Of a stretch of 31,932 bases of DNA, positions 1 through 7,931 are shown one piece after another. Origin of the DNA: Anaerolineaceae bacterium UBA1415 (lineage in GTDB: Bacteria; Chloroflexota; Anaerolineae; Anaerolineales; Anaerolineaceae); NCBI GenBank assembly GCA_002305635.1, contig DBPR01000025.1:335-32266 (forward strand), in the 5' to 3' direction. The number at the start of each line of letters is the position of its first letter. Position 1 is the first letter of the stretch. The notes below the pieces were generated by a model. That model searched no databases. It worked only from the letters and a program-made list of their open reading frames with translations, and was not told the DNA's origin. A program made the position numbers and the translations under genes.

Positions 1-1578
1 GATGCTTCCAACATGCTCAAACCAGCCCTGGCGCGCGGTGATCTGCAATGCATTGGCGCCACCACGATCGACGAATATCACAAATATATCGAGAAAGATG
101 CCGCGCTTGAACGGCGTTTTGCCCCGATCTATGTTGACGAACCGAGTGTGGAAGATACGGTCAGCATGCTCAGGAGTTTGCGGGATCGCTATGAAGCACA
201 TCACAAAGTCAAGCTTTCGGATGAGGCGCTTGAAGCGGCCGCCAGCCTTTCGGCTCGCTATATGACGGATAGAAAGTTGCCCGATAAGGCAATAGACCTG
301 ATGGATGAGGCTTCCGCAAAACTGCGCGTAGCTTTATATTCCATGCCGGATGATCTAAAAAAAGACCGCAAGGAGATCGATCGTTTGATGGCGGAAGAAG
401 AAAAAGCCAGCCTGGATCGTGAATATGAACGGGCTGTCAAGCTCAAGGCTGAACGACTGCAGCTGGAAGAAAGATTTAACGAAAAACAAGCACAATGGGA
501 AGCAGAAAACAAGCTTGACGATGTTGTCGACGCGGATGACATCGCTGATGTGATCCATCAGTGGACCGGCATCCCGGTCACGCAATTGCTGGAATCGGAA
601 ACACAAAAGCTGCTGCATATGGAAGAACGCCTGCATGAGCGGGTGATCGGTCAGGACGAGGCGATCAAAGCTGTCTCGGACGCGATCCGAAGGGCGCGTT
701 CCGGTCTGAAAGACCCCAAACGCCCGATTGGTTCCTTTATCTTCATCGGTCCGTCTGGTATTGGCAAGACGCATCTGGCGAAGGCGTTGGCAGAATTTTT
801 GTTTGATGATGAAGACGCGCTTGTGCGAATTGACATGAGCGAGTACCGTGAGCAGCACACCGCCTCGCGTTTGTTTGGCGCGCCTCCAGGATATGTCGGC
901 TACGAAGAAGGCGGCCAGCTTACGGAAGCCGTGCGCCGACGTCCCTATCGCGTGATCTTGTTTGACGAGATCGAAAAAGCGCATCCTGAGGTTTGGAACG
1001 CCTTGTTGCAAATCCTCGATGACGGTCGTTTGACCGATGGTCAGGGACGGATCGTGGACTTCAAAAACACTGTTTTGATCATGACCAGCAACCTTGGTAC
1101 GGAATTCGTGCGCAAGGGCGGTACGCTGGGCTTTTTGGCTGAGGGCGATGACGAGGAAGAAGTTAAAGCCTCGCAGGAAAAAATTGAAAAAGCACTTAAG
1201 GAAGCTTTCAGACCAGAATTTCTGAACCGAATCGACGATATCATCACCTTCGCGCCTTTGACCAAAGAAGATGTTGTCAAGATCGTTGATCTCGAAATGG
1301 CGGAGGTGATTGATCGCGTTCGTGAATATGGTGTCAGTATGGTCGTCGATGAAAGCGCGCGATTGTGGCTGGCAGACCAGGGTTACGATCCGCTCTTTGG
1401 CGCCAGACCGCTCAAGCGCGCCCTGCAGAAATACGTTGAAAGCAAGCTTGCCATCAAACTACTGGAGGGTGAGTTCGGGCAGGGCGATGAGGTTCATGTC
1501 TGCAAGGAAGATGATAAAGCAGAATTGACCTTTTATGCCCAAAAAAATGAAACAGAAACAGATTCCGAGGCGGGGTGA
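1..1578 (+). CDS. clpC: ATP-dependent Clp protease ATPase subunit ClpC (3' part)
   Basis: The gene runs in from the left edge, so its N-terminal domain and the start of the first AAA+ module are missing; the reading frame is open from base 1. ClpC is a hexameric unfoldase that feeds substrates to ClpP. Visible parts are the end of NBD1 (GATTIDEYHKYIEKDAALERR), a short middle region with a UVR-like helix near window residues 141-160, and a complete NBD2. NBD2 has Walker A GPSGIGKT at residues 250-257, Walker B VILFDEIEKAHPEVW, sensor SNLG and the Clp C-terminal signature FGARPLKRALQ. The short middle region argues for ClpC and against ClpB, which has a long coiled coil there. It is followed 44 nt later by an unrelated membrane protein gene. 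Confidence 0.93.
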   Translation, partial: DASNMLKPALARGDLQCIGATTIDEYHKYIEKDAALERRFAPIYVDEPSVEDTVSMLRSLRDRYEAHHKVKLSDEALEAAASLSARYMTDRKLPDKAIDLMDEASAKLRVALYSMPDDLKKDRKEIDRLMAEEEKASLDREYERAVKLKAERLQLEERFNEKQAQWEAENKLDDVVDADDIADVIHQWTGIPVTQLLESETQKLLHMEERLHERVIGQDEAIKAVSDAIRRARSGLKDPKRPIGSFIFIGPSGIGKTHLAKALAEFLFDDEDALVRIDMSEYREQHTASRLFGAPPGYVGYEEGGQLTEAVRRRPYRVILFDEIEKAHPEVWNALLQILDDGRLTDGQGRIVDFKNTVLIMTSNLGTEFVRKGGTLGFLAEGDDEEEVKASQEKIEKALKEAFRPEFLNRIDDIITFAPLTKEDVVKIVDLEMAEVIDRVREYGVSMVVDESARLWLADQGYDPLFGARPLKRALQKYVESKLAIKLLEGEFGQGDEVHVCKEDDKAELTFYAQKNETETDSEAG

Positions 1579-1622
1579 CCCAAGGGTGAAGGAATTGTTA
1601 CCGCGACAGGTGTAGGCTAAAA

Positions 1623-3293
1623 ATGCACATACCAGAGAGTCAGATCCAGTTTTTACGGGAAAGCGCCCTCTTTAGCGCGCTTGATGATCTCGACCTGCCC
1701 ATCGTTGCCGAAGCGATGGTGCCGGTCGAACTCCCGGCTGGAGAGACTCTCTTTTCTGCTTACGAAGAGCGTGATGGCCTTTTTTTGGTCGAATCCGGCA
1801 AGCTGCAAGGCGAAGACGGCCGCAGCGATAAGCCGGTTTTCTACCAAAGAGGCGATTTGATCGGCCTGGGAAGCCCGGCTTACCCACAAGGCTGGAATGA
1901 GACCGTTGTGGCAGGCACAAAGAGCCACCTTTGGTTTATTTCTTCGGATAATCTGGCTGCTTTGAGTGAGCAAAGCCCGGCGTTTGCTGAAACACTGACT
2001 GTGCTGACGAGCAGCCATGAATTGATCCGCACGATCCCCAAACCATGGCTTGAAGCGGATGAAAAGGTTAGTCTGATCACCCGTAAACACCCCATCTTTC
2101 TTTTTGGAGCAGTGCTCAGGCCTTTGGTCTTTTTTATCGTTGTTATCGCGGCACTTTCCTTTTTGAAATCAGGTTCGCACATGGTGACAATAATTGGCAT
2201 GGGGGCGGGCTTTTTTATTTCTGCTCTCTGGCTGGCATGGAATATCAATAACTGGGCCAATGATTTTTATCTGATCACCTCAAAGCGCATGGTTTGGGTG
2301 GAACGGATCTCCGGTTATTACGAAAGCCGTCAGGAAGCGCCCCTGGGTACTCTGATCTCAGTCGGCTTGATGACCAGTCAAATGGGGGCTTTGCTTGGCT
2401 TTTCGGACGTGATCGTGCGCACTTACATTGGCGATATTCGCTTTGAACGGGTTGCGCATGCCAAAACGATCGGCAAGTTAATTGAAAGCTACTGGGCAAG
2501 AAGCAAACATGTTGACCTCGAACTTGACGCGCGCGAAATAAGAAAAGCCCTGCGACAAAAATTTGGGAAAGAGCCGGAAGAAGTCAGCGCTAAAGAACTG
2601 GAGATGGAATACGGCATTGAAAATGAGCTGCCGCACCATGAGATCAGCTTCTTCGAGTGGCTTTTCAGCGATTTCCTCAAGGTTCGCTATGAGAGCGGAG
2701 GCACGATCACATACCGGAAACATTGGTTTGTGCTCCTAAAAAAAGTTTTTCTTCCGCTTGTGGGCATCGTTGCTTCGGGTGGCTTTGTTCTGGCAGTGCT
2801 AACTCGCCATATCACCTGGCTGGATTATGCGATGGCGCTGACGCTCGGATTCTTCATCATGATCGCCTCGCTGGCGGTATTGATCTACCGTTATGTTGAC
2901 TGGCGCAATGATATGTTTCAGCTGACACCCAATCAGGTCATTGATCTTGACCGCAAACCATTTGGCAGGGAATCGCGTCGTGCGGCGCCTCTGGAGAATA
3001 TTCTCAGCATTGAATATGAACGCAAGGGGATTTTCCCGATGCTTTTTAATTATGGAACCGTCTATATCACCATTGGGAACAGCCAATTGACTTTCAACAA
3101 CGTTTATCAGCCTTCGGTCGTTCAACAGGATATTTTCGCGAGGATGGGCACGCACGCTCAGGAGAAGGAAGAGCGGCATACCGTCCAGGAACGTGAACGC
3201 ATCGCCCAGTGGTTTAAAGTCTTTCAGGAAGAATATCAGGCCGAAATGGGGGCTCAGGATGCTACCGTTTCTTTGAATCCGCCTCCCGCATAA
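1623..3293 (+). CDS. membrane protein: degenerate cNMP-binding domain plus two bacterial PH-like domains
   Basis: A 556-residue protein of unknown function. Residues 1-130 resemble a cyclic nucleotide-binding beta-roll (ETLFSAYEERDGLFLVESGK, then YQRGDLIG), but the phosphate-binding cassette with its arginine is not recognisable. The rest is an internal duplication. Residues about 146-290 and 365-510 each hold an R-K-H motif, two membrane helices, a W-x-N/D-D motif (NNWANDFYLIT and VDWRNDMFQLT), then a PH-like (bPH2) beta domain starting with ESRQEAPL or ESRRAAPL. A charged linker (about 295-345) separates the halves, and the C-terminus is a charged helix. By analogy with bPH2 proteins it should sit in the cytoplasmic membrane with its soluble parts inside. 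The ATG start at 1623 lacks an obvious Shine-Dalgarno sequence. Confidence 0.85.
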   Translation: MHIPESQIQFLRESALFSALDDLDLPIVAEAMVPVELPAGETLFSAYEERDGLFLVESGKLQGEDGRSDKPVFYQRGDLIGLGSPAYPQGWNETVVAGTKSHLWFISSDNLAALSEQSPAFAETLTVLTSSHELIRTIPKPWLEADEKVSLITRKHPIFLFGAVLRPLVFFIVVIAALSFLKSGSHMVTIIGMGAGFFISALWLAWNINNWANDFYLITSKRMVWVERISGYYESRQEAPLGTLISVGLMTSQMGALLGFSDVIVRTYIGDIRFERVAHAKTIGKLIESYWARSKHVDLELDAREIRKALRQKFGKEPEEVSAKELEMEYGIENELPHHEISFFEWLFSDFLKVRYESGGTITYRKHWFVLLKKVFLPLVGIVASGGFVLAVLTRHITWLDYAMALTLGFFIMIASLAVLIYRYVDWRNDMFQLTPNQVIDLDRKPFGRESRRAAPLENILSIEYERKGIFPMLFNYGTVYITIGNSQLTFNNVYQPSVVQQDIFARMGTHAQEKEERHTVQERERIAQWFKVFQEEYQAEMGAQDATVSLNPPPA

Positions 3294-3301
3294 GGTACAA
3301 T
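3273..3301 (+). promoter_or_regulatory. putative promoter of def-recF
   Basis: TTGAAT (3273-3278), 17 nt, TACAAT (3296-3301). Predicted transcription start is near 3308, followed by a GGAG ribosome-binding site (3314-3317) and the def ATG at 3323. It overlaps the end of the upstream gene. Confidence 0.55.
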
Positions 3302-3322
3302 AGCCTGAAATATGGAGAAAAA

Positions 3323-3847
3323 ATGGCTATTTTAGATATTGTTACATTCCCCGACCCCTTTTTGCGCCTGAAGGCAAAAGAGGTGAAGAAGTTTGATAAA
3401 GAACTGCAGAATCTGATCAATGATATGTTTGAAACCATGCGGGCTGAACCCGGTGTTGGTTTGGCGGCACCACAAATTGGACAATCCCTGAAACTGGTCG
3501 TGATCGAGTACGCGGAAGAGCCCGAAGAGGAAGACGCGCCCATGCCGAAGCCCAAACGTTATGTTTTGGTCAATCCTGAAATCGTTGAACGATCTGAGGA
3601 AATGGTGGAGGGCATGGAAGGCTGCCTTTCGGTGCCGGGCCTGGTTGGCATGGTCAACCGTCACGAAGCGATCACCGTTAAGGCATTGACGCGGCACGGA
3701 AAACCGCAAAAGGTCAAGGCCGACGGCTGGATGGCGAGGATCATTCAACACGAGATGGATCATCTGGACGGTGTGTTATATGTTGACCGAGCCAGCGAAG
3801 TTTATGAGCGTGTGCTGGATGACGAGGACGAAGAAGTAGAAGAATAA
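3323..3847 (+). CDS. def: peptide deformylase
   Basis: Removes the formyl group from the N-terminal methionine of new proteins. All three metal and active-site motifs are present: GVGLAAPQIG at residues 44-53, EGCLSVPG at 99-106 with the metal-binding cysteine at 101, and QHEMDHLDG at 142-150, where the two histidines complete the metal site. At 174 residues it has normal length, with an acidic C-terminal tail and an acidic insertion (EEPEEEDAPMP) after the second strand. A GGAG site lies 5 nt before the ATG. Its TAA stop overlaps the recF ATG (TAATG), so the two genes are probably translationally coupled. Confidence 0.96.
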   Translation: MAILDIVTFPDPFLRLKAKEVKKFDKELQNLINDMFETMRAEPGVGLAAPQIGQSLKLVVIEYAEEPEEEDAPMPKPKRYVLVNPEIVERSEEMVEGMEGCLSVPGLVGMVNRHEAITVKALTRHGKPQKVKADGWMARIIQHEMDHLDGVLYVDRASEVYERVLDDEDEEVEE

Positions 3848-5055
3848 TGCATCTTACCAGTCTTTCCCTGAGCAATTTTCGTATATTTTCCCGTTTGGAG
3901 CTTGATTTTCCCAAACGGGTTATTTTGTTTTACGGGGCGAATGCTCAGGGAAAAACCAGTATTTTGGAAGCGGTTGCCTTCCAGGCACTTTTCACCTCTT
4001 TCACGGCTGGCAATGATCGACAGATGATAAATTTCAACCTTCCGGAAGATGAAGCGGTTAGGGTTGGACGGATCGTGGCTGATTTTGAGCGAGGTGGAAA
4101 GAATCACACGCTGGAAACGCGACTGATCCTGGAACAGAGCGAGGATGATCGATCCTTGCGTTTCCGCAAACAGGCTTTGATCAATGGGGTATCAAAACGC
4201 TTCGCGGATCTTTATGGTCAGTTTAACGCGGTCAGTTTTTTGCCCCAGATGAGCAAGATCGTGGAGGGCAGCCCTTCGGACCGTCGGCGCTATCTGGATG
4301 AAGTTTTGTGCCAGATCGAGCCGGGATATTCCCGTCACTTGATCAGATATAACAAACTAAATACGCAACGGAACGCATTGTTGAAACGCCTGGCGGAAAA
4401 TGGCGGCAAGCCTGATCAGCTTGAACCATGGGATCAGATGCTGGCGGAAGAGGGGGCCTGGCTGATTCAGGGGCGCGTTAAGTTGATCGAAGAAATTCAG
4501 TCATTGACGCAGGCGCATCATTATCGACTGAGCCAGGAGAAAGAAGTTTTACGGCTGGACTATCAGCCTTCTTTTGATCCGGCAATGAAAGACGATGGGC
4601 AGCTCGGTCTGCCAGTTGATCTGGCTGCGGAACGAAGCACTTTTAGTCTGGAAGAAATTCGGGATGGATTTCAGTTGGCCTTGGCAAAGCGTCATCGCAA
4701 GGATATACAACGCGGCTCGACTTCGATCGGGCCTCATCGTGACGAAATGCGCTTGCTGGTCAATCAGATCGATCTGGGAGAATACGGCTCCCGAGGACAG
4801 GCGCGTACCGCTTTGCTTTCGCTGAAATTTGCCGAGGTTGACCTGATGAAGGAACGAACTGGAGAATGGCCGGTTCTACTGCTGGATGAAGTGATGTCTG
4901 AACTTGATCCGCTGCGCAGGCAGGCCTTGATGGAGCTGCTTGAACAAGCGCAGCAGGCCTTTGTCACAACAACCGATCTGGAGATGTTTGACAGCGATTT
5001 CCTGTGCAGACATGAGGTCTGGAAGGTACATCAGGGGATCGTGAGCAAGGGGTGA
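3847..5055 (+). CDS. recF: DNA replication and repair protein RecF
   Basis: SMC-like ATPase that helps load RecA at gaps during recombinational repair. Walker A is GANAQGKT at residues 30-37, the RecF signature EGSPSDRRRYLDE is near residue 140, and Walker B plus D-loop (LLLDEVMSELD, with D347-E348) is near the C-terminus. The length of 402 residues is slightly above the usual 360-380. Here recF follows def rather than the common dnaA-dnaN-recF order, and no replication-initiation gene or origin is visible nearby. The start is fixed by the one-base overlap with def. Confidence 0.95.
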   Translation: MHLTSLSLSNFRIFSRLELDFPKRVILFYGANAQGKTSILEAVAFQALFTSFTAGNDRQMINFNLPEDEAVRVGRIVADFERGGKNHTLETRLILEQSEDDRSLRFRKQALINGVSKRFADLYGQFNAVSFLPQMSKIVEGSPSDRRRYLDEVLCQIEPGYSRHLIRYNKLNTQRNALLKRLAENGGKPDQLEPWDQMLAEEGAWLIQGRVKLIEEIQSLTQAHHYRLSQEKEVLRLDYQPSFDPAMKDDGQLGLPVDLAAERSTFSLEEIRDGFQLALAKRHRKDIQRGSTSIGPHRDEMRLLVNQIDLGEYGSRGQARTALLSLKFAEVDLMKERTGEWPVLLLDEVMSELDPLRRQALMELLEQAQQAFVTTTDLEMFDSDFLCRHEVWKVHQGIVSKG

Positions 5056-5059
5056 TCCT

Positions 5060-5479
5060 TTGAGCGCACATAAGAAATGGGTTTGGGTGGCAAGGTTTTT
5101 GATCGGGATCGTCCTGATCATTAACCTGATGTGCGCGATTGACTTTATAGCCAGACCCAGGCTCTATATGGGTGGGTACGAATTGAGCGGCGAGGTCGGC
5201 AGAGCGGTCATTGTTGGCTATGGGATTTTGTTTTTGATGTGGCAGGTACCATATTTCTTTGCTGTTTTCGATCCTGTTAAACACAAAACTTCATTGATTT
5301 CAGCGATAATAATGCAGGCGATCGGGCTGGTCGGGGAGAGCTTGCTATATCGGACCATTGCGCTGGACCACATAGTCCTGCGGGGATCGGTCCTGCGATT
5401 TATTGTCTTTGATGGTGCTGGTCTGGCCTTTCTGTTTGTGGCCTTTGGACTGTGTATGAGGTTTGCTCGATCCGAGTAA
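5060..5479 (+). CDS. small four-helix membrane protein, unknown function
   Basis: A 139-residue hydrophobic protein that I do not recognise. Four membrane segments can be seen at about residues 8-29, 47-69, 79-97 and 108-132, with short loops. The start is TTG at 5060, supported by an AAGGGG ribosome-binding sequence about 7 nt upstream. It begins 4 nt after the recF stop and is probably cotranscribed with def-recF. Confidence 0.65.
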   Translation: MSAHKKWVWVARFLIGIVLIINLMCAIDFIARPRLYMGGYELSGEVGRAVIVGYGILFLMWQVPYFFAVFDPVKHKTSLISAIIMQAIGLVGESLLYRTIALDHIVLRGSVLRFIVFDGAGLAFLFVAFGLCMRFARSE

Positions 5480-5506
5480 GGAAGAAAGTAAGCAGATTTA
5501 TTTTGG

Positions 5507-5716
5507 ATGCTAGCCTGGAAATTGGCGCGAAGAAGGTTTTATAGCCAAGCTTTCATCAAGGCCTGGGAATTAATTGAAACCTGGGTGATCGGTGATGAGA
5601 GTCCGACCTGGAGAGGAAAACATGGTTTTCATTGCCGGGTATTTCTAAAAAAAGCAGGAAAAACCAGCATTGTTATTGTCGGAATGATATTTTTGGGACT
5701 AATACTTTCTTATTAG
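5507..5716 (+). CDS. possible small membrane-anchored protein
   Basis: An open frame of 69 codons with a basic, aromatic N-terminal half and one C-terminal hydrophobic helix (about residues 52-68). No good ribosome-binding site is adjacent to the ATG; a GGAAGAAAG lies about 20 nt upstream. No family recognised. It may be a real tail-anchored small protein or a chance frame. Confidence 0.3.
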   Translation: MLAWKLARRRFYSQAFIKAWELIETWVIGDESPTWRGKHGFHCRVFLKKAGKTSIVIVGMIFLGLILSY

Positions 5717-5768
5717 CCTGATTTTAAGTGTTTTTGACACTTTAGGATATCTGAAGGTTGGAAAAACC

Positions 5769-5817
5769 TGGAATAATTCCAAGGTGTTATTGTTTTTCCA
5801 CTCGATTTCCATAAAAT
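5769..5817 (+). promoter_or_regulatory. putative promoter with upstream dyad for the secreted repeat protein
   Basis: TTGTTT (5790-5795), 16 nt, TAAAAT (5812-5817), followed by GGAGG at 5840-5844 and ATG at 5849. Immediately upstream of the -35 lies a perfect 13-base palindrome, TGGAATAATTCCA (5769-5781), nearly extended by ACCT/AAGGT on its flanks. It could be an operator. This is inference from position only. Confidence 0.4.
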
Positions 5818-5848
5818 GTAATAGTAGCAAATTTTAGATGGAGGAATA

Positions 5849-7243
5849 ATGAAAAATAAGTTCTTTAGTATCTTACTTGTTCTGGTATTGATTTTGACTG
5901 GCCTCGCAGTCAAACCTGTTGAAGCTGGTGCGTACTCAACCCCATTCACCACTTCAATTACCTATCAAAATGTCGGCACTGGACCTGCCTCAATTTCTTT
6001 GTCGTTTTTTGCAGAGTCGTCTGCCAGCCCCGTCACCATCAATCTTCCCCAGCTGGCAAAATTGGCTGGTACGTCAATTTATGTTGGTTCTGTTTCTAAT
6101 ATTGCCAATGGCTTCAAAGGCTCGGCAGTCATGACCTCCGACCAACCTATTGTTGCCACGTTGGTTCAGGTCGCAGCTGCTACGACCCCTGTAAAAGTTC
6201 GTCCACTGTCCAATGGCTTCACCTCAGGCTCCAGCTATGTTTTGGTCCCCACGGTTTTGAAAGCCAAGTATGACTATACCTCAGTGGTCTCGGTTCAAAA
6301 TGTTGATTCCGTTACGCTGAATTATCGTCTGGTATTTGTTCCGACTGCCGGTTCATCCATCACGATAACAACCAACTCGATCCCTTCAGGATCAACCAAA
6401 TTTTACGATCTTGGAAAACTGTCTGCCCTCCCTGCTGGATTTACTGGCTCACTGCAGATCTATGCCACCAAGGCCGGTGGGTCTGACCCGGGATTGGTCG
6501 TCGCGTCTGCAATGGAACTAGCTAACAGTGCTAATACCGCTTACGCGTTTGAAGGTACCAATACATTTGCAAACAAAATCTACATGCCTTCTGGAATGTG
6601 TAAGTATAAGGGCATGCACGATTCTTCCTATGCTGTCCAAAATACCACCAGTGGGAATATCAATGTTACTGTTAAATACAGTAATGGCGTAAATGATGGC
6701 CCATATACACTGACTGCTGGTGCAAAACGCTCTTTCGTAGCCTGTGAAAAGAATCCAGCAGGCTTCATCGGTTCCGCAACAATTGAAGCGACTGGCAATA
6801 TCGTTGCCATGGGTAAGATCTATGGTGGTGGTCTGTCGACAGCCTTCATTGGCTTTACCAAGGGCTCGCCCAAGGTTGCTTTGCCTTACATTCGCTGGAC
6901 AAACGCGCACTGGACTGATGGCACTCGCCAACGAGCTTATATTGCCATCCAGAATGTTGGTGGCGCTCTCGCAGCCAATACCGTTTCCGTGAAATACTAT
7001 GATAAGAGTGGTAATCTTGTTGGTACTAAGTGGCTGGCTGCTATTCCAGCTGGTGGCAAGGTTAACTCCACTGCCGAAGGCCTGATGGGCGGTGAGTTTG
7101 GTTACTATGCTGACAATACCTACGGTGGTTCAGCTATTGTTGAAGGTCCCGCGGGATCTCAACTGGCAGTTGTCGTCCGTATTCAACAGATGGCTGGTCA
7201 AATTGGTGTTGGTGAAGACTACAACGGTATCGCCATTCAATAA
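5849..7243 (+). CDS. secreted four-repeat surface protein, unknown function
   Basis: A 464-residue exported protein. A typical signal peptide (MKNKFF, a hydrophobic core to residue 21, cleavage probably after VEA at 26) is followed by four related repeats of about 75-85 residues, at about 36-110, 143-222, 259-330 and 362-446. Each opens with a strand containing Q-N (TYQNVG, SVQNVD, AVQNTT, AIQNVG), then alternating V-x-V-x-Y strands, an I-P-A/S-G-turn, a G-F-x-G-S strand and a closing I-V-A-x-V strand. This pattern suggests all-beta Ig-like domains. There is no membrane anchor, sortase motif or catalytic motif. It has a strong GGAGG site, its own putative promoter and a strong terminator, so it is probably monocistronic and well expressed. 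A role in cell surface, sheath or adhesion is a guess. Confidence 0.75.
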   Translation: MKNKFFSILLVLVLILTGLAVKPVEAGAYSTPFTTSITYQNVGTGPASISLSFFAESSASPVTINLPQLAKLAGTSIYVGSVSNIANGFKGSAVMTSDQPIVATLVQVAAATTPVKVRPLSNGFTSGSSYVLVPTVLKAKYDYTSVVSVQNVDSVTLNYRLVFVPTAGSSITITTNSIPSGSTKFYDLGKLSALPAGFTGSLQIYATKAGGSDPGLVVASAMELANSANTAYAFEGTNTFANKIYMPSGMCKYKGMHDSSYAVQNTTSGNINVTVKYSNGVNDGPYTLTAGAKRSFVACEKNPAGFIGSATIEATGNIVAMGKIYGGGLSTAFIGFTKGSPKVALPYIRWTNAHWTDGTRQRAYIAIQNVGGALAANTVSVKYYDKSGNLVGTKWLAAIPAGGKVNSTAEGLMGGEFGYYADNTYGGSAIVEGPAGSQLAVVVRIQQMAGQIGVGEDYNGIAIQ

Positions 7244-7264
7244 AATCTAAGTCTTGCTGTTCTT

Positions 7265-7301
7265 ACAGGCTGCCCGAAAAGGGCGGCCTGTTCTTGCTTT
7301 T
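7265..7301 (+). terminator. Rho-independent terminator of the secreted repeat protein gene
   Basis: An 11-bp stem (7265-7275 with 7281-7291, one G-T pair) closes a GAAAA loop and is followed by a T-rich stretch (TTCTTGCTTTT). It lies 21 nt after the stop codon. Confidence 0.85.
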
Positions 7302-7467
7302 AAATATATGCCAATATGCCGTCATCAGCCAAAATATTGTCCGTGGTCAAGTATTGGGTGGACAAACAAAAGTGCAGACTGGGCGTAGTGCCCGAAAATG
7401 GATCGCTTTAGCAAAGAACGGGATGGAGGATGCAACCGACTAGAGTTCTGTTTTAATTTAAAGTTTA

Positions 7468-7499
7468 AGAGGCTGTACCAAATCTTTGGGACAGCCTCT
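7468..7499 (-). terminator. terminator of rpsT
   Basis: A perfect 9-bp stem (7468-7476 with 7491-7499) is extended by an inner CCAAA/TTTGG pairing. It lies 22 nt past the rpsT stop on the minus strand and is followed there by an A/T-rich tract without a long T run. Its 5' arm on that strand, AGAGGCTGTCCC, is identical to the arm of the hairpin after rpsI. The bases between the two terminators (7302-7467) show nothing recognisable. Confidence 0.7.
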
Positions 7500-7521
7500 G
7501 TGTCGATAAAAATGGGTAAAT

Positions 7522-7788
7522 TTATTCTTTAATTGCGTTATAACGTGCCATCAAGCGGGATTTTCTGCGAGCGGCGTTGTTCTTGTGAATGACGCCTTTG
7601 GATGCGGCTTTATCCAGAGCGCGAATCGCTTTCAAAACTTCGGCCTCGGCCAGTTCGCTGTTTTCGGCGCGAATGGCAGACTGAGCTTTGCGGACAAAGG
7701 TACGGGCAGAACCACGGTAGACGCGATTGCGAAGGCGCGCTGCCTGGTTTTGTTTATTTCGCTTGATTTGAGACTTAATATTAGCCAA
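7522..7788 (-). CDS. rpsT: 30S ribosomal protein S20
   Basis: Binds 16S rRNA early in 30S assembly. The protein is 88 residues, lysine/arginine/alanine-rich and helical, with the S20 hallmarks MANIKSQIKRNKQN at the N-terminus and KGVIHKNNAARRKSRL near the C-terminus. The start is TTG at 7788, with GGAGG 6 nt upstream; no ATG lies in the right place. Escherichia coli rpsT also starts with UUG. It is a single-gene unit transcribed against both neighbours. Confidence 0.96.
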   Translation of the reverse strand: MANIKSQIKRNKQNQAARLRNRVYRGSARTFVRKAQSAIRAENSELAEAEVLKAIRALDKAASKGVIHKNNAARRKSRLMARYNAIKE

Positions 7789-7830
7789 CTTCTTCCTCCA
7801 AACTAATTGCTTTCATGCGTGCAAAAATCT

Positions 7831-7858
7831 ATTTTACAATATATTGGGAATTTGTCCA
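7831..7858 (-). promoter_or_regulatory. putative rpsT promoter
   Basis: On the minus strand: TGGACA (7858-7853), 16 nt, TAAAAT (7836-7831). The predicted transcript start near 7824 leaves a leader of about 36 nt containing the GGAGG site. Confidence 0.45.
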
Positions 7859-7919
7859 GAAACTGCCTGGGTTTTCCCGGGAATCGAACTGAAATTGCTC
7901 GCATTCTTTGAAATTCGGG

Positions 7920-7925
7920 TATAGT
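7920..7925 (+). promoter_or_regulatory. putative -10 element for leaderless pcp transcript
   Basis: TATAGT lies exactly 6 nt before the pcp ATG (7932), so transcription should start at or next to the start codon. No Shine-Dalgarno sequence precedes the ATG, and no strong -35 is visible. The same geometry occurs before the DUF559 gene and xseA. Confidence 0.4.
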
Positions 7926-7931
7926 TTTACC

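Noticed and set aside
355..1011. 218-codon open frame on the minus strand
   Set aside because: Antisense to clpC, which is clearly the coding strand.
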